A stretch of 64,000 nt of DNA from Comamonas sp. (GTDB taxonomy: Bacteria; Pseudomonadota; Gammaproteobacteria; Burkholderiales; Burkholderiaceae_C): contig JAITLR010000013.1 of assembly GCA_031277805.1 (NCBI GenBank), positions 124,001 to 188,000 on the forward strand. Reading direction: 5' to 3'. The position numbers were made by a program, and so were the translations under genes. How positions within the stretch are numbered: position 1 is the stretch's first letter; the number at the start of each line of letters is the position of its first letter. Of the stretch, positions 9,903 through 19,453 are shown piece by piece. The notes under the pieces are model-generated. The model had not been told where the DNA came from and did not search any database. It saw only the letters and a program-made list of their open reading frames with translations.

Positions 9903-9937
9903 AAAGGCGTACGCAATACACTCTGAATTCGCCTTTT
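9903..9937 (+). terminator. Probable terminator after the DUF748 gene
   Basis: AAAGGCG (9903-9909) pairs with CGCCTTT (9930-9936), continuing into a T-run. The loop is about 20 bases, so it is weaker than the other terminators here. Confidence 0.45.
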
Positions 9938-10088
9938 TTGGCTTGTCTTCAAATAAAGGCGAAAATACCGCTTTGCCCAGCTGCCTTGGCATCTGGGCTT
10001 GAGCTTGTGATGTCAGCCCTCAGATGGGTTGGCACGGGCCGGTTGCAGCGATTTCTGCAAAGGCTGACAAGCATTTTTTGACCCCTAC

Positions 10089-12770
10089 ATGACCTCTATC
10101 TCTCCTAGCAGCACCATGTCTGATGCATCTGAAGTAAGCCCGGCCTCTGCCAAGAATTCTGAGCAACATCCGCTGGATGCGCTGACGGGTGGTGCTTTTT
10201 CTGCCGAAACCTCGGGTGATCGCGCCGCGCGCATCCGTGATTGGCTGACCACTCAACCCACGGTTGAGCAACTCCAGGAAGTCCACAAGGAGCTCAATGG
10301 CCGCGACAAGAGCGCGGCCCGCGCTGTGCGCGAGCGTCTGGACGAAATTCGTCGCACCGAAAACCAGGAAAAGATTTCCGTGGAATGGGCAGAGAAGGCC
10401 CTGGCTCTGCTGGCTGCCGTGCCTTTCGACGCCGCAGCCGCCACAGCCTGGCAGCGCGATGCCGCAAAGGCTGGCGCTGCGTTGTCGCGCGAACCGCTGT
10501 CGCAGTTCAAGGTGCAACTGGTCGAGCGCGTGAAAGCTGTGGAGGACCTGCAGCACCGCACCCAGGTGCAGCGCGAAGTGGCGCTGTTGCTGGCTCAGCG
10601 TATCGAAGTGCTGTCCACCAAATCCTGGAAGGATGCCAAGGCCGTGCTTGAAGCTCTGGGTGCCGACGTGGCTCGCTGGCAGGAGCAGGCCAAGGAGCTG
10701 ACAGGGGATGCCAGCTGGAGCAGCGTGGACGGTCGCTTCCCTCCTCAATTGGAAGCAGCATCCGCACAGCTGGCGCTGGTTTGGGATGCTTTCCAGTCCG
10801 CATTGGCGCAGACCGAAGTCGCTGCTGCGGATGAAACAGCTCCTCTGCCCACGGTGCCCGTCTGGGCCGATGAAATTCGCGTGGCCCGTGGTCTGCCTCC
10901 CGAGGCAGCTCCTGTTGACGCCGCCAAACCCGCAGCCCGTGCAGCCACCGCAGGTCGTGGCAAGCCTTCGCCTGAGCAAGTGGAGGTCGCCAAGGCCGCT
11001 TTGGGTCTGGCTCTGCAGGCACTGAAGGAAGAGGCGGCGGCTGGTAACAGCAAGGCTGGCTCTGCTGCTGTGCAGGCCGTACGTGCTGCCATCAAGACCC
11101 ATGGTCGCTTTGTTGACGAAGCCCTGGTCACAGAGGTGCACGAAGCCCTGCTGGCTGCTGGTGAGAGCGATGGCTGGCTGCGTCAGAACGCCGACAAGCT
11201 GCGTGAAGAGCTGGTGGCCAAGGCTGAAGCGCTGCTCAACCGACCCGAAGGTCAGGCTCTGGGTGGTCGCAAGATTCAGGAAACCCTGCGTAACTTGCGC
11301 GAGCAGTGGAAGCAGGCCGACCAGGGTGCCATGGCCAATCATGCGCTGTGGAAGAAGTTCGATGAAGCCTGCAACGCCGCCTACAAGGTGGTTGAGTCCT
11401 GGCACGACAAGATTCGCCAGGACAGCACGCAGGCCAAGACTCAGCGTCTGGCTCTGATCGAAGAAATCAAGGCGTGGGCTGCAGAGCATGCGGCCAGTGA
11501 GGATTGGAAGACCATGCTGCGCGCACTGCGTCAGTTTGGTGAGCGCTGGCGTGAAAGCGGCCATATCGGCGAAAAGCTGTTTGCCGAACTGCAGCCGCTG
11601 TTCAAGCAAGCCATGAACGCTGCCGAGGCACCTCTGCAGGCCGCGCAGAAAGCCAGCCTGGATCGTCGCCACGCCATGATCGACGAGGCGGTGGCTCTGG
11701 GTGCTGCGGCCAATCTGCGCATCGATGCCGTCAAGGCTCTGCAGCAACGCTGGCAGGCCGAGGCGCAAGGCGTGCCTCTGGATCGCAAACATGAGCAAAA
11801 GCTCTGGGACGCTTTCCGCAAGCCGCTGGACGAAGCCTTCAACCGCAAGAGTGTCGATCGCGGCTCGCGCGGTCCGGCGGTGGAACTGTCCGAGCATGAT
11901 CGTCGTGTGCTCGAGGCCTCCAAGGCTGTGGAAGCGGCCAATGCAAGCGGCGATGCGCAAAAAATCCGTACCGCTCTGGCCGAGTTGGAAGCTGCCATGA
12001 AGGCACAACCTGTGGCTGAGAAATCTGATGAAAATCAGCCTCAAGCCCAGGCTGATAAAGCGCAAGTTGCTACTGAAACAGAAGCGGCTGCTGAAGCTCC
12101 TGCAGCCAAGCCTGCACGTCCCGTGGTGGCTGTGCGCGGTGACGATCGTCCCGGCGCTAAGAAAGAAGCTGCTCCTGTGGCGGGTGGCCGTCCTGGCGAT
12201 CGCAGAGATGCAGGTCGTGGTCGCGATGCCGTGCGTGGTGATCGCGGTGGCCGTGATGGCAACCGTGACATGGGGCGCGGCCGTCGTGAGTTCAACCGCG
12301 AAGAGCGCGGTCCGCGATTGGCAGACCCTGCTTTCCGTGCTCAGCGTGATGCGATGGAGCATGCTCAGGAAGCGCTGCGCAAGCTGGCGGCCCAAGCCCA
12401 CGGTGAGGCCGTGACCCAGCTCATGGGGGCATGGCAGGCGCGTGATGCAGAGCAGATGCCTTCGGCTCAGCAATTGGGTGGCAAGGTGACTGCGCCTGTG
12501 CGTTTATCCTGGAGCAATGCCATTGGTGCTGCTCCAAAGGGTGATGCTGCTGAAGCGTTGCTGCGTCTTGAAATGGCTGCCGATGTGCATACGCCTGCCG
12601 ACCAGCTGGCGGCCCGCCGTGTATTGCAGCTGCAGATGCTGACCCGCCGTAATGATCCATCGCCTCAGCAAACCTGGGGTCAGGATGTGGCTACTGTGCT
12701 GGCAAGCGGCAGCGATGAAGCCTCGGCTCGCCGTCTGCAATCTGCACTCAAGCAGTTGCTGCGCAAGTAA
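10089..12770 (+). CDS. DUF349 domain-containing protein with RGG-like region
   Basis: An 893-residue, strongly charged, mostly alpha-helical cytosolic protein. Several DUF349-type helical repeats are spaced along residues 35-620, for example FDEACNAAYKVVESWHDKI and LWDAFRKPLDEAFNRK. Residues about 677-745 are rich in Arg, Gly and Asp (GRGRDAVRGDRGGRDG) and resemble an RGG nucleic-acid-binding segment. A further helical part follows to the C-terminus. The function of DUF349 proteins is not established. Neither ATG 10089 nor ATG 10116 has a clear Shine-Dalgarno site, so the start is uncertain. A strong terminator follows. Confidence 0.8.
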   Translation: MTSISPSSTMSDASEVSPASAKNSEQHPLDALTGGAFSAETSGDRAARIRDWLTTQPTVEQLQEVHKELNGRDKSAARAVRERLDEIRRTENQEKISVEWAEKALALLAAVPFDAAAATAWQRDAAKAGAALSREPLSQFKVQLVERVKAVEDLQHRTQVQREVALLLAQRIEVLSTKSWKDAKAVLEALGADVARWQEQAKELTGDASWSSVDGRFPPQLEAASAQLALVWDAFQSALAQTEVAAADETAPLPTVPVWADEIRVARGLPPEAAPVDAAKPAARAATAGRGKPSPEQVEVAKAALGLALQALKEEAAAGNSKAGSAAVQAVRAAIKTHGRFVDEALVTEVHEALLAAGESDGWLRQNADKLREELVAKAEALLNRPEGQALGGRKIQETLRNLREQWKQADQGAMANHALWKKFDEACNAAYKVVESWHDKIRQDSTQAKTQRLALIEEIKAWAAEHAASEDWKTMLRALRQFGERWRESGHIGEKLFAELQPLFKQAMNAAEAPLQAAQKASLDRRHAMIDEAVALGAAANLRIDAVKALQQRWQAEAQGVPLDRKHEQKLWDAFRKPLDEAFNRKSVDRGSRGPAVELSEHDRRVLEASKAVEAANASGDAQKIRTALAELEAAMKAQPVAEKSDENQPQAQADKAQVATETEAAAEAPAAKPARPVVAVRGDDRPGAKKEAAPVAGGRPGDRRDAGRGRDAVRGDRGGRDGNRDMGRGRREFNREERGPRLADPAFRAQRDAMEHAQEALRKLAAQAHGEAVTQLMGAWQARDAEQMPSAQQLGGKVTAPVRLSWSNAIGAAPKGDAAEALLRLEMAADVHTPADQLAARRVLQLQMLTRRNDPSPQQTWGQDVATVLASGSDEASARRLQSALKQLLRK

Positions 12771-12787
12771 GCGTTCTGGCAAGCTAC

Positions 12788-12817
12788 AAAAAGGGAGTCG
12801 AAAGACTCCCTTTTTTT
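12788..12817 (+). terminator. Rho-independent terminator after the DUF349 gene
   Basis: AAGGGAGTC pairs with GACTCCCTT around loop GAAA, followed by seven T. A-rich flanks on the left would also allow weak function on the minus strand. Confidence 0.85.
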
Positions 12818-12864
12818 GTGTCTGAGCTGTTTGTGTGGTGGCTGAGCGAAGTTCTGGGGAAAAC

Positions 12865-12896
12865 GAAAAAGCCGTTGCATTTGCATGCAACGGCTT
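12865..12896 (-). terminator. Terminator of tRNA-Leu copy 1
   Basis: On the minus strand the stem GCCGTTGC/GCAACGGC is followed by five U, ten bases beyond the CCA end of the tRNA. Nearly the same hairpin follows copy 2. Confidence 0.8.
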
Positions 12897-12904
12897 GCCG
12901 TATT

Positions 12905-12989
<85 letters not shown>

Positions 12990-13091
12990 TCTCAGGATAG
13001 AGTGAATTATATAGCGGCCAATGCAGTGTTCTGGCGAGTTGGCGCAATTTCTGCAAAGTTTTTCGAGGTGCTGTGGAGGGGCTGGGAAAAC

Positions 13092-13123
13092 GAAAAAGCC
13101 GCTGCATTTGCATGCAACGGCTT
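13092..13123 (-). terminator. Terminator of tRNA-Leu copy 2
   Basis: A near-copy of the hairpin after copy 1, with one base change in the stem (GCCGCTGC opposite GCAACGGC on the plus strand), followed by five U on the minus strand. Confidence 0.75.
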
Positions 13124-13131
13124 GTCGTGTT

Positions 13132-13216
<85 letters not shown>

Positions 13217-13282
13217 TTTCAGGGAAGACTTGAATTATAGCGTAAATTCAAGCTTCAATTTTCAAGAGATGCCAACAGGGCT

Positions 13283-13307
13283 AAAACATTCCAATTGTCA
13301 GAATGTT
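13283..13307 (-). terminator. Possible terminator of tRNA-Leu copy 3
   Basis: On the minus strand AACATTC pairs with GAATGTT, with UUUU overlapping the end of the stem. It differs completely from the hairpins of copies 1 and 2. Weak, but correctly placed. Confidence 0.4.
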
Positions 13308-13347
13308 TCCCCAGTTCATCGAAACCTTGTTGGGTTGTCGTTAAACT

Positions 13348-13432
<85 letters not shown>

Positions 13433-13466
13433 ATCTCAGGAAAGACATAGATTGTATATCAAAAAA

Positions 13467-16028
13467 ATGAACCCTCGCGCTAAAGCTGCCGATATGAACG
13501 AAGAAATCTTGGGCACTGTGCAGGGCCACCGCGATGGGCACGGCTTTGTCGTCCGCGATGACGGTGAGCGTGACATCTACCTTCCCCCCAACGAAATGCG
13601 AGCCGTGCTGCACAAGGACAAGGTCCAGGTGCGCATCGCTCGCAACGACTACCGCGGCCGTCCGGAAGGGCGTGTGGTTGAAATTGTGGAGCGTCCGGAT
13701 CAGCCCATCATTGGTCGCTTTCTGCAGGAAAGCGGTGTGTGGCTCGTTGCACCCGAAGACAAACGTTACGGCCAGGACATCCTGATTCCATCGAACGCCA
13801 CCGGCTCTGCACAGCCGGGGCAGGTGGTTGTGGTGAAGTTGACCGAAGCGCCGGCCCTGTTTGGTCAGCCGGTGGGGCGCATTACCGAAGTGCTTGGTGA
13901 AGTTGACGACCCAGGCATGGAGATAGAAATTGCAGTGCGCAAATATGATGTGCCGCATATTTTCTCCGATGCTTGCCTGGAGCAGGCCAAGGCCTTGCCC
14001 GAAACGGTGCGCCCTGCGGATCGCAAGCAGCGCATTGATCTGACGGATATTCCGCTGGTCACCATTGACGGCGAAGATGCCCGAGACTTTGACGACGCTG
14101 TGTACTGCGAGCCCACCAAGGTAGGGCGCAGCAAGGGCTGGCGTCTGTTGGTGGCGATTGCCGATGTAAGCCACTACGTGACGACCGGCAGCGCTATCGA
14201 CGTGGATGCCTACGATCGCGCTACCAGCGTCTACTTTCCACGCCGCGTGATTCCCATGCTGCCGGAAAAGCTCAGCAACGGCTTGTGCTCCCTCAATCCT
14301 GATGTAGATCGTCTGTGCATGGTCTGCGACATGATGATCACGGCCAAGGGTGAGGTACAGGCCTATCAGTTCTACCCTGCGGTCATGCACAGCCACGCGC
14401 GCTTCACCTATACGGAAGTGGCGGCGATTCTGGCCAATACGCGTGGTCCTGAAGCAGCCAAGCGCAAGGAGCGCGTGCAGGATCTGCTGAATCTGCATGG
14501 CGTTTATCAGGCGTTGCTCAAGGCGCGCGAAGCGCGTGGAGCCGTTGACTTCGAAACCACGGAGACGCAGATCGTCTGTGACGACAATGGCCGTATCGAG
14601 AAGATCGTGCCGCGTACCCGTAACGAGGCGCACAAGCTGATCGAAGAGGCCATGCTGGCGGCCAATGTCTGCAGCGCCGACTTCATCGAGCAAAGCGGGC
14701 AACTGGGCCTGTTTCGCGTGCACGACAAGCCTTCGCTGGAAAAGCAGGAAATCCTGCGTAACTATCTCAAGGCCATGGGCGTGGGCATGAGCATCAGCGA
14801 GAACCCCACGACCAAAGAGTTTCAGCAGATTGCGGCGGCGACCAAGGATAGGCCCGATGCGCAGCAGATTCATACCATGCTGCTGCGATCCATGATGCAG
14901 GCCTTCTACACACCCGAGAACACAGGCCATTTCGGCTTGGCGTTCGAAGCCTATACGCACTTCACCAGCCCCATCCGTCGTTACCCGGACTTGCTGGTGC
15001 ACCGCGTCATCAAGGCGGAGTTGGCTGGTACGCACTACAAGCTGCCCAACCTGCCCACGCCAGGTGAGGCTCATGCCAAGATGGCCAAGCGCCTGGCCTC
15101 GCGTGTGGCCGAGCCCGGTCAGAAACCGCGCAAGCGCGCAGCGGGCAAGGAGTTCCAGGCTTGGGAGGCCGCAGGCCTGCACTGCAGCGCCAACGAGCGC
15201 CGGGCCGATGAGGCCAGTCGTGATGTAGAGGCCTGGCTCAAGTGCAAATACATGCGCGAGCATCTGGGTGAAGAGTTTGCGGGCACCGTGTCTTCGGTCA
15301 CGACCTTCGGCATCTTTGTGACGCTGGACGCCATGTATGTGGAAGGACTGGTTCACATTACCGAGCTGGGCGGTGACTATTTCCGTTTTGACGAAGCGCG
15401 CCAGGAATTGCGCGGTGAACGCTCCGGCGTACGCTATGGCATCGGTACCCGGGTGCGGGTCCAGGTCAGCCGGGTGGACCTCGATGGGCGCCGCATTGAC
15501 TTCCGTCTGGTGCGCGATGGTGAGGATGCCATCATGCAGTCACCTCGCCGTGGCGCAGGCAAGGAGGAGGGACGTGGCCGTCGCGAACCGCGTGACCAGC
15601 GTGACGATCGCGCAGGCAACAGCTATACCGAAAAATGGAACCGTCGTGATGCCAAGGCCAGCCGTGCGCAGCGCAATGCTGTTGGCACTGTGGATGCGGG
15701 TGGTGCCAAGCAAAGCCGCAAGGCGGCCAAGAAGGCCATGCTCCAGGGGGTGAACCTGGCGGCGCTGGAGGCAGAGTACGCTCAGGAGAGCATGGCTGCA
15801 AAGCCAGCAGTTACGCCCGTTTTGGTGAGCGAGCCTGTGGCTGCTGCATCGCCACGCAAGGCGACTGGCAAGAAAAAAGTGGCTGCCTTGCTGGGCGGTG
15901 ATACACCTGCAGCCAAGCCGGTTGTGCAGGTTGCGGTACCTGCCAAGGCCAGGGTTGCCAAGCCTGTCAAGCGTGCCGGGGCGTCTGCTGCGGCCGCAAA
16001 AACCACCAAGCGCAAGACCGAGCGCTAA
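13467..16028 (+). CDS. rnr: Ribonuclease R
   Basis: An 853-residue processive 3'-5' exoribonuclease that degrades structured RNA. Cold-shock domains come first (GTVQGHRDGHGFVVRDDGE near residue 15). The RNB catalytic domain has the metal-binding IDGEDARDFDDAV at about 200-212. An S1 domain lies at about 601-688 (GTVSSVTTFGIFVTLDAMYV). A basic Lys/Ala/Arg-rich tail of about 165 residues follows. The start is uncertain: ATG 13467 and ATG 13494 both lack a clear ribosome site, and the open frame upstream runs through tRNA genes. Divergent from tRNA-Leu copy 3. Confidence 0.93.
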   Translation: MNPRAKAADMNEEILGTVQGHRDGHGFVVRDDGERDIYLPPNEMRAVLHKDKVQVRIARNDYRGRPEGRVVEIVERPDQPIIGRFLQESGVWLVAPEDKRYGQDILIPSNATGSAQPGQVVVVKLTEAPALFGQPVGRITEVLGEVDDPGMEIEIAVRKYDVPHIFSDACLEQAKALPETVRPADRKQRIDLTDIPLVTIDGEDARDFDDAVYCEPTKVGRSKGWRLLVAIADVSHYVTTGSAIDVDAYDRATSVYFPRRVIPMLPEKLSNGLCSLNPDVDRLCMVCDMMITAKGEVQAYQFYPAVMHSHARFTYTEVAAILANTRGPEAAKRKERVQDLLNLHGVYQALLKAREARGAVDFETTETQIVCDDNGRIEKIVPRTRNEAHKLIEEAMLAANVCSADFIEQSGQLGLFRVHDKPSLEKQEILRNYLKAMGVGMSISENPTTKEFQQIAAATKDRPDAQQIHTMLLRSMMQAFYTPENTGHFGLAFEAYTHFTSPIRRYPDLLVHRVIKAELAGTHYKLPNLPTPGEAHAKMAKRLASRVAEPGQKPRKRAAGKEFQAWEAAGLHCSANERRADEASRDVEAWLKCKYMREHLGEEFAGTVSSVTTFGIFVTLDAMYVEGLVHITELGGDYFRFDEARQELRGERSGVRYGIGTRVRVQVSRVDLDGRRIDFRLVRDGEDAIMQSPRRGAGKEEGRGRREPRDQRDDRAGNSYTEKWNRRDAKASRAQRNAVGTVDAGGAKQSRKAAKKAMLQGVNLAALEAEYAQESMAAKPAVTPVLVSEPVAAASPRKATGKKKVAALLGGDTPAAKPVVQVAVPAKARVAKPVKRAGASAAAAKTTKRKTER

Positions 16029-16063
16029 GCACTCGTCGTGCTCTTGCAAAGGGGCAAAGGGAG

Positions 16064-16095
16064 AAGGCCTTGTCTGCAGTGACAAGGCCTTTTTT
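16064..16095 (+). terminator. Terminator after rnr
   Basis: A perfect 11-bp stem, AAGGCCTTGTC with GACAAGGCCTT (loop 6), is followed by further T. It lies between convergent rnr and nnr. Confidence 0.85.
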
Positions 16096-16119
16096 ACATC
16101 CAGTGGCTTGTGGTGCTGT

Positions 16120-17688
16120 TCAGCCCAGCCGCATGGCCAGGGCGCTTGCGCTGAAAGGAGTATGGGCAGGCCATTCATCGGCCAGTCGCCCATGGCGGAA
16201 GGCGGCTTGAACGGCCGCCTGTTCTGCCGTGCAGCCGGCTGCCCAGATTGCGCCTGTCAGTCCGGCCAGCACGTCCCCCGTGCCGCCACGCGCCAGCAGA
16301 GCATTACCGCTGAAGTTGATCCATGGGGTAGCTGCAGGACTTGCAATTACGGTGCCGGACCCTTTGAGCAGGGCTGTGCATTGAAACTGCTGTGCCAGGG
16401 CTGACGCGGCGCGCAAACGGTGGGCTTGCACGCTTTGGGTGTCAGTCTGAAGCAGTCGGGCGGCTTCCAGGGGGTGGGGTGTGAGTATGGTCGACTGCTG
16501 GCGCGTGGCGCGACTGCTAAGCATCCTGGCCAGGCTTGCACTTTGGCTGATGGCATTGAGGGCATCGGCATCCAGCACCAGACGAGGGGCTTGCTGCAAG
16601 ACCGTGGGCAGCCAGGTTTCAATGGCTTGGCCTCCGCCGCATCCGCAGACCACGGTTGCGTTATGCCAGTCTTGCGCTTGCGGCTGACGCAACATGATCT
16701 CCGGCCAGGGGGCGATGGCTTGATCGGTTCGATGTTCCGCATCCAGCAGAGCCAGCATCACGCGCCCCGCACCTGCATACAGTGCGGCAAGGGCCGCCAA
16801 CCACGCGGCACCTGTCATGGACAGGCCTTGGTGCCCCAAGCCCTCGCCACCGAGGATTGCCACATCGCCAAAACTGCCTTTGTGGCTGGCGTGTGGGCGA
16901 GCAGGTTGTGAGTCGGCGGATGTGCGTGTACTCAGTCTGGCGGCAGGAATTGGTGCTGGAGTCGGTGTGCCCGGGGCGTTGCAACCCAGGTCATCCCACC
17001 AGACTTGGCCACAAGCATCACGTCCTTGTGCGGTGAACAGGCCGGGTTGCAGTGTCAGCAGGGCCAAGGTGTGACGTGGGCTGGGTTCGTGCTCCGGTGC
17101 TGCCGTTGGGGTGAATTCGGGCAGGTATTGCCCGGTGTCGGCGTTCAATCCCGAGGCGATATCCACGCATAACACCGGGCAGCTGCTGCGCTGCACTTGC
17201 TGCAATAGTTGAAGCAGTCTGCGCTGGTCAATGTTGAGCTTGGCGGTGTTTTTGCTTTGAAGTCCGATGCCGAGTAGTGCGTCGATGCATAGATCCTGCG
17301 CTCCCATGTGCTCGGGGCATTGTTCGGCCCACTGCACCCCTGCCGCTCGGGCGCGTAGCCATGAGGCTTTGGCATCTGCGGGCAGGTTTTGGTGGTCGCG
17401 CACCTCGCTGACCAGGATTTGCGTGAAGGGGCGCAAGGTTTTGAGCTGTGCAGCGGCTTCAAAGCCGTCCCCGCCGTTGTTGCCCGGGCCGCAGGCAATC
17501 CAGATACGCCGTGCATGCGGCGCAATTGCCATGGCCAGGCGTGCAACGGCAAGGCCCGCGCGCTGCATCAGGGTATGAGCGGGAAGCTGACGGGCGCAGT
17601 CTTTCTCGATCTGCCGGGTGGTGGCGGTGTCAAACAGCGGCCAGCCAGTGCCGTTGATAGGTGTGGTGTCGGAGGCGATGCGCAGCAT
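16120..17688 (-). CDS. nnr: Bifunctional NAD(P)H-hydrate epimerase / dehydratase
   Basis: A 522-residue two-domain repair enzyme for damaged NADH and NADPH. The N-terminal YjeF-type epimerase domain (about residues 20-230) has the loop GPGNNGGDGFEAA at 67-79. The C-terminal ribokinase-fold dehydratase domain (about 265-520) shows HKGSFGDVAILGG, LTPHPLEAARL, KGSGTVIASP and GTGDVLAGL, and hydrates are removed at the expense of ADP or ATP. Domain order and length match E. coli Nnr (YjeF). It stands alone, convergent with rnr. Confidence 0.92.
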   Translation of the reverse strand: MLRIASDTTPINGTGWPLFDTATTRQIEKDCARQLPAHTLMQRAGLAVARLAMAIAPHARRIWIACGPGNNGGDGFEAAAQLKTLRPFTQILVSEVRDHQNLPADAKASWLRARAAGVQWAEQCPEHMGAQDLCIDALLGIGLQSKNTAKLNIDQRRLLQLLQQVQRSSCPVLCVDIASGLNADTGQYLPEFTPTAAPEHEPSPRHTLALLTLQPGLFTAQGRDACGQVWWDDLGCNAPGTPTPAPIPAARLSTRTSADSQPARPHASHKGSFGDVAILGGEGLGHQGLSMTGAAWLAALAALYAGAGRVMLALLDAEHRTDQAIAPWPEIMLRQPQAQDWHNATVVCGCGGGQAIETWLPTVLQQAPRLVLDADALNAISQSASLARMLSSRATRQQSTILTPHPLEAARLLQTDTQSVQAHRLRAASALAQQFQCTALLKGSGTVIASPAATPWINFSGNALLARGGTGDVLAGLTGAIWAAGCTAEQAAVQAAFRHGRLADEWPAHTPFSASALAMRLG

Positions 17689-17779
17689 GTGGCCAGCATA
17701 GCGCCAGCTGTAGCCATTGCTTATTCATAGAGTTGAGGCTTGGCTGCTGCTGGTTCACATGGTGCGCAATAAATTTCCA

Positions 17780-17826
17780 TGAAATAAGCTGCCAGCCCTT
17801 TGCTGGTACGCGTTGGCAGCTATCAA
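17780..17826. repeat. Short Comamonadaceae-type TAGC repeat
   Basis: AATAAGCTGCCAGC at the left is mirrored by GTTGGCAGCTATC at the right, giving an interrupted inverted repeat of about 47 bases with AAGCTGCCA/TGGCAGCT arms. It resembles the short AGCTGC...GCAGCTAT intergenic repeats I associate with this family. It lies between nnr and the amidase gene. Confidence 0.5.
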
Positions 17827-17833
17827 TGATGCG

Positions 17834-19225
17834 TCAGGCACTTGCTTGAAGCACGGCTTCAATGGCCGCGCCGATTTGCAGCACGGCATCGTCATGCAGC
17901 GCAGCGTGCCAGATCATCAGGCCCATGGGCAGTTCATGGGCCTGATGGCAGGGTAGGGAGAGCGCACATCCATCCAGCATGTTGATGATGCTGGTATTGC
18001 GTAGCAGCAAGGCATTGACGCGCACGAACTCCGCATCGCGCCTGGCATCGGCCTCGGGGTCCAGGCCGTTGGCGGGTGCGACGGAGCTAATGGTAGGCGC
18101 AGTCAAGGGAGTGGTGGGGGAGAGCAATGCATCAAACGGGGCAATGGCGGCTTCCATCTTGGCAATCCAGCGCTTGCGTGCGGCGATCAGGTCCAGGTAG
18201 TCTGCGGCACTCATCGTCGCGCCGCGTTCGATGCGTGAGCGCACGCGTGGGTCATAGAGCGCGGCCTGGGCTGGGTCTTGCAGATAGCGGCGGTGCCAGG
18301 CATAGCTCTCTGCAGGGGAGAAGCCGCCAATGATGTTGACGGCGTCCAGCTCTTCCAGTTCGGGCAGGTCAATCCATTCAATGGAGGCGCCTGCCGCTTG
18401 CAACTGGGCGATGCTGCGCTCGAATGCGACCTGGACGGCATGCTCGATCTGTTCAAAGAAGATCTGGCGTGGCACCGCCAGGCGCCATTGATTCAGGGGG
18501 CGGTCAATAGTATTGACTTTGCGGGCGGCCAGGATTTCATGCAGCAGCACGGCGTCGCGCACGCTGCGTGTGAGGGCGCAGGCCGTGTCCAGGGTGGGAG
18601 ATAGCGGAACGGTGCCATCTGTGGGAACCAGGTGAGCTGTGCTCTTGAAGCCAACGAGCCCATTGAGGGCGGCAGGAATGCGGATGGAGCCGCCGGTATC
18701 GGAACCCAGAGCTGCCCAGGCTGCGCCACTGGCAACCGAGACTGCTGCGCCCGAAGATGAACCGCCAGGAATGCGGGCAGGGCGCGTGGGGGCTAGTTGA
18801 GGATTGGCGGGGTGGCGGGCATCCAGCGCCGCTGGCGCGCCAAAGTGCGGATTCACGCCCACGCCTGAAAAAGCAAACTCCACCATATGTGTGCGGCCGA
18901 TGATGGCTGCACCTGCAGCCTCCAGGCGTGCTACCGCTGCGGCGGTGCTTTCTGCCGGGGGCGTGTCCTGAAGTATCTTGGAGCTGGCGGCGCTGCGCGA
19001 GCCAGCCATATCAAACAGGTCCTTGACGGAAACGGCCAGGCCTGCCAGGGGCATGGTGCGTGGCGTTTCCGCAGCAGCCCAGCGAGCGCTGTCGAAAAAA
19101 GTCTGGCTGAAAACATGTGCGCACAAAGGGCTTTGTGCGGCGGCAATGCTCAATTCCATGAGGCTGGATGCGCTTTCGCGACCTTCGCGAATCTCAAGAG
19201 CTGCATGGCTGAGGTCGTATTGCAT
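17834..19225 (-). CDS. Amidase (amidase-signature family)
   Basis: A 463-residue amide hydrolase. The Ser-cisSer-Lys triad is visible: Lys68 in AVSVKDLFD, the cis-serine in PGGSSSGAAVSVA (about Ser156), and the nucleophile Ser180 in GSDTGGSIRIP. The residues that fix the substrate lie in the variable C-terminal half and are not diagnostic. It is not GatA by context, as gatB and gatC are absent. The gene diverges from rpsB, and its 5' end overlaps the likely rpsB promoter. Confidence 0.88.
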   Translation of the reverse strand: MQYDLSHAALEIREGRESASSLMELSIAAAQSPLCAHVFSQTFFDSARWAAAETPRTMPLAGLAVSVKDLFDMAGSRSAASSKILQDTPPAESTAAAVARLEAAGAAIIGRTHMVEFAFSGVGVNPHFGAPAALDARHPANPQLAPTRPARIPGGSSSGAAVSVASGAAWAALGSDTGGSIRIPAALNGLVGFKSTAHLVPTDGTVPLSPTLDTACALTRSVRDAVLLHEILAARKVNTIDRPLNQWRLAVPRQIFFEQIEHAVQVAFERSIAQLQAAGASIEWIDLPELEELDAVNIIGGFSPAESYAWHRRYLQDPAQAALYDPRVRSRIERGATMSAADYLDLIAARKRWIAKMEAAIAPFDALLSPTTPLTAPTISSVAPANGLDPEADARRDAEFVRVNALLLRNTSIINMLDGCALSLPCHQAHELPMGLMIWHAALHDDAVLQIGAAIEAVLQASA

Positions 19226-19235
19226 GGCAATGTGC

Positions 19236-19453
19236 TAAAATTTTGCGGCTTTGCTAAGGGTTGGCCCGTAAGGGGCAACTCGAAAAGCACTGTAGGTGGT
19301 GGATGCGGCACGCTTCAGGCGATGCTGTGGCGCTCTTTCAGGTAAGCAAGGCAAATAGCAAACCGGCCTATTCAAGGTGTTGCCGTCAATGCCGAGAGGT
19401 ATTGGCAGCAATCGTTGGGCCGGATTTTAGACCTAACCTTAGAGGTAATTCAC
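19236..19453 (+). promoter_or_regulatory. Promoter and long leader of rpsB
   Basis: A TAAAAT box at 19236-19241 is followed by about 200 bases without a gene. The leader contains several potential stems, for example GGCAACT and AGTTGCC-like segments near 19270. Long rpsB leaders in other proteobacteria bind S2 for autoregulation, and this one may do the same. I could not identify a specific S2 site. Confidence 0.4.

Noticed and set aside
10020..12473. A long antisense frame across the DUF349 gene
   Set aside because: It has low-complexity Ser/His/Leu composition and no motif. The plus-strand frame has coherent helical repeats and a terminator after it.
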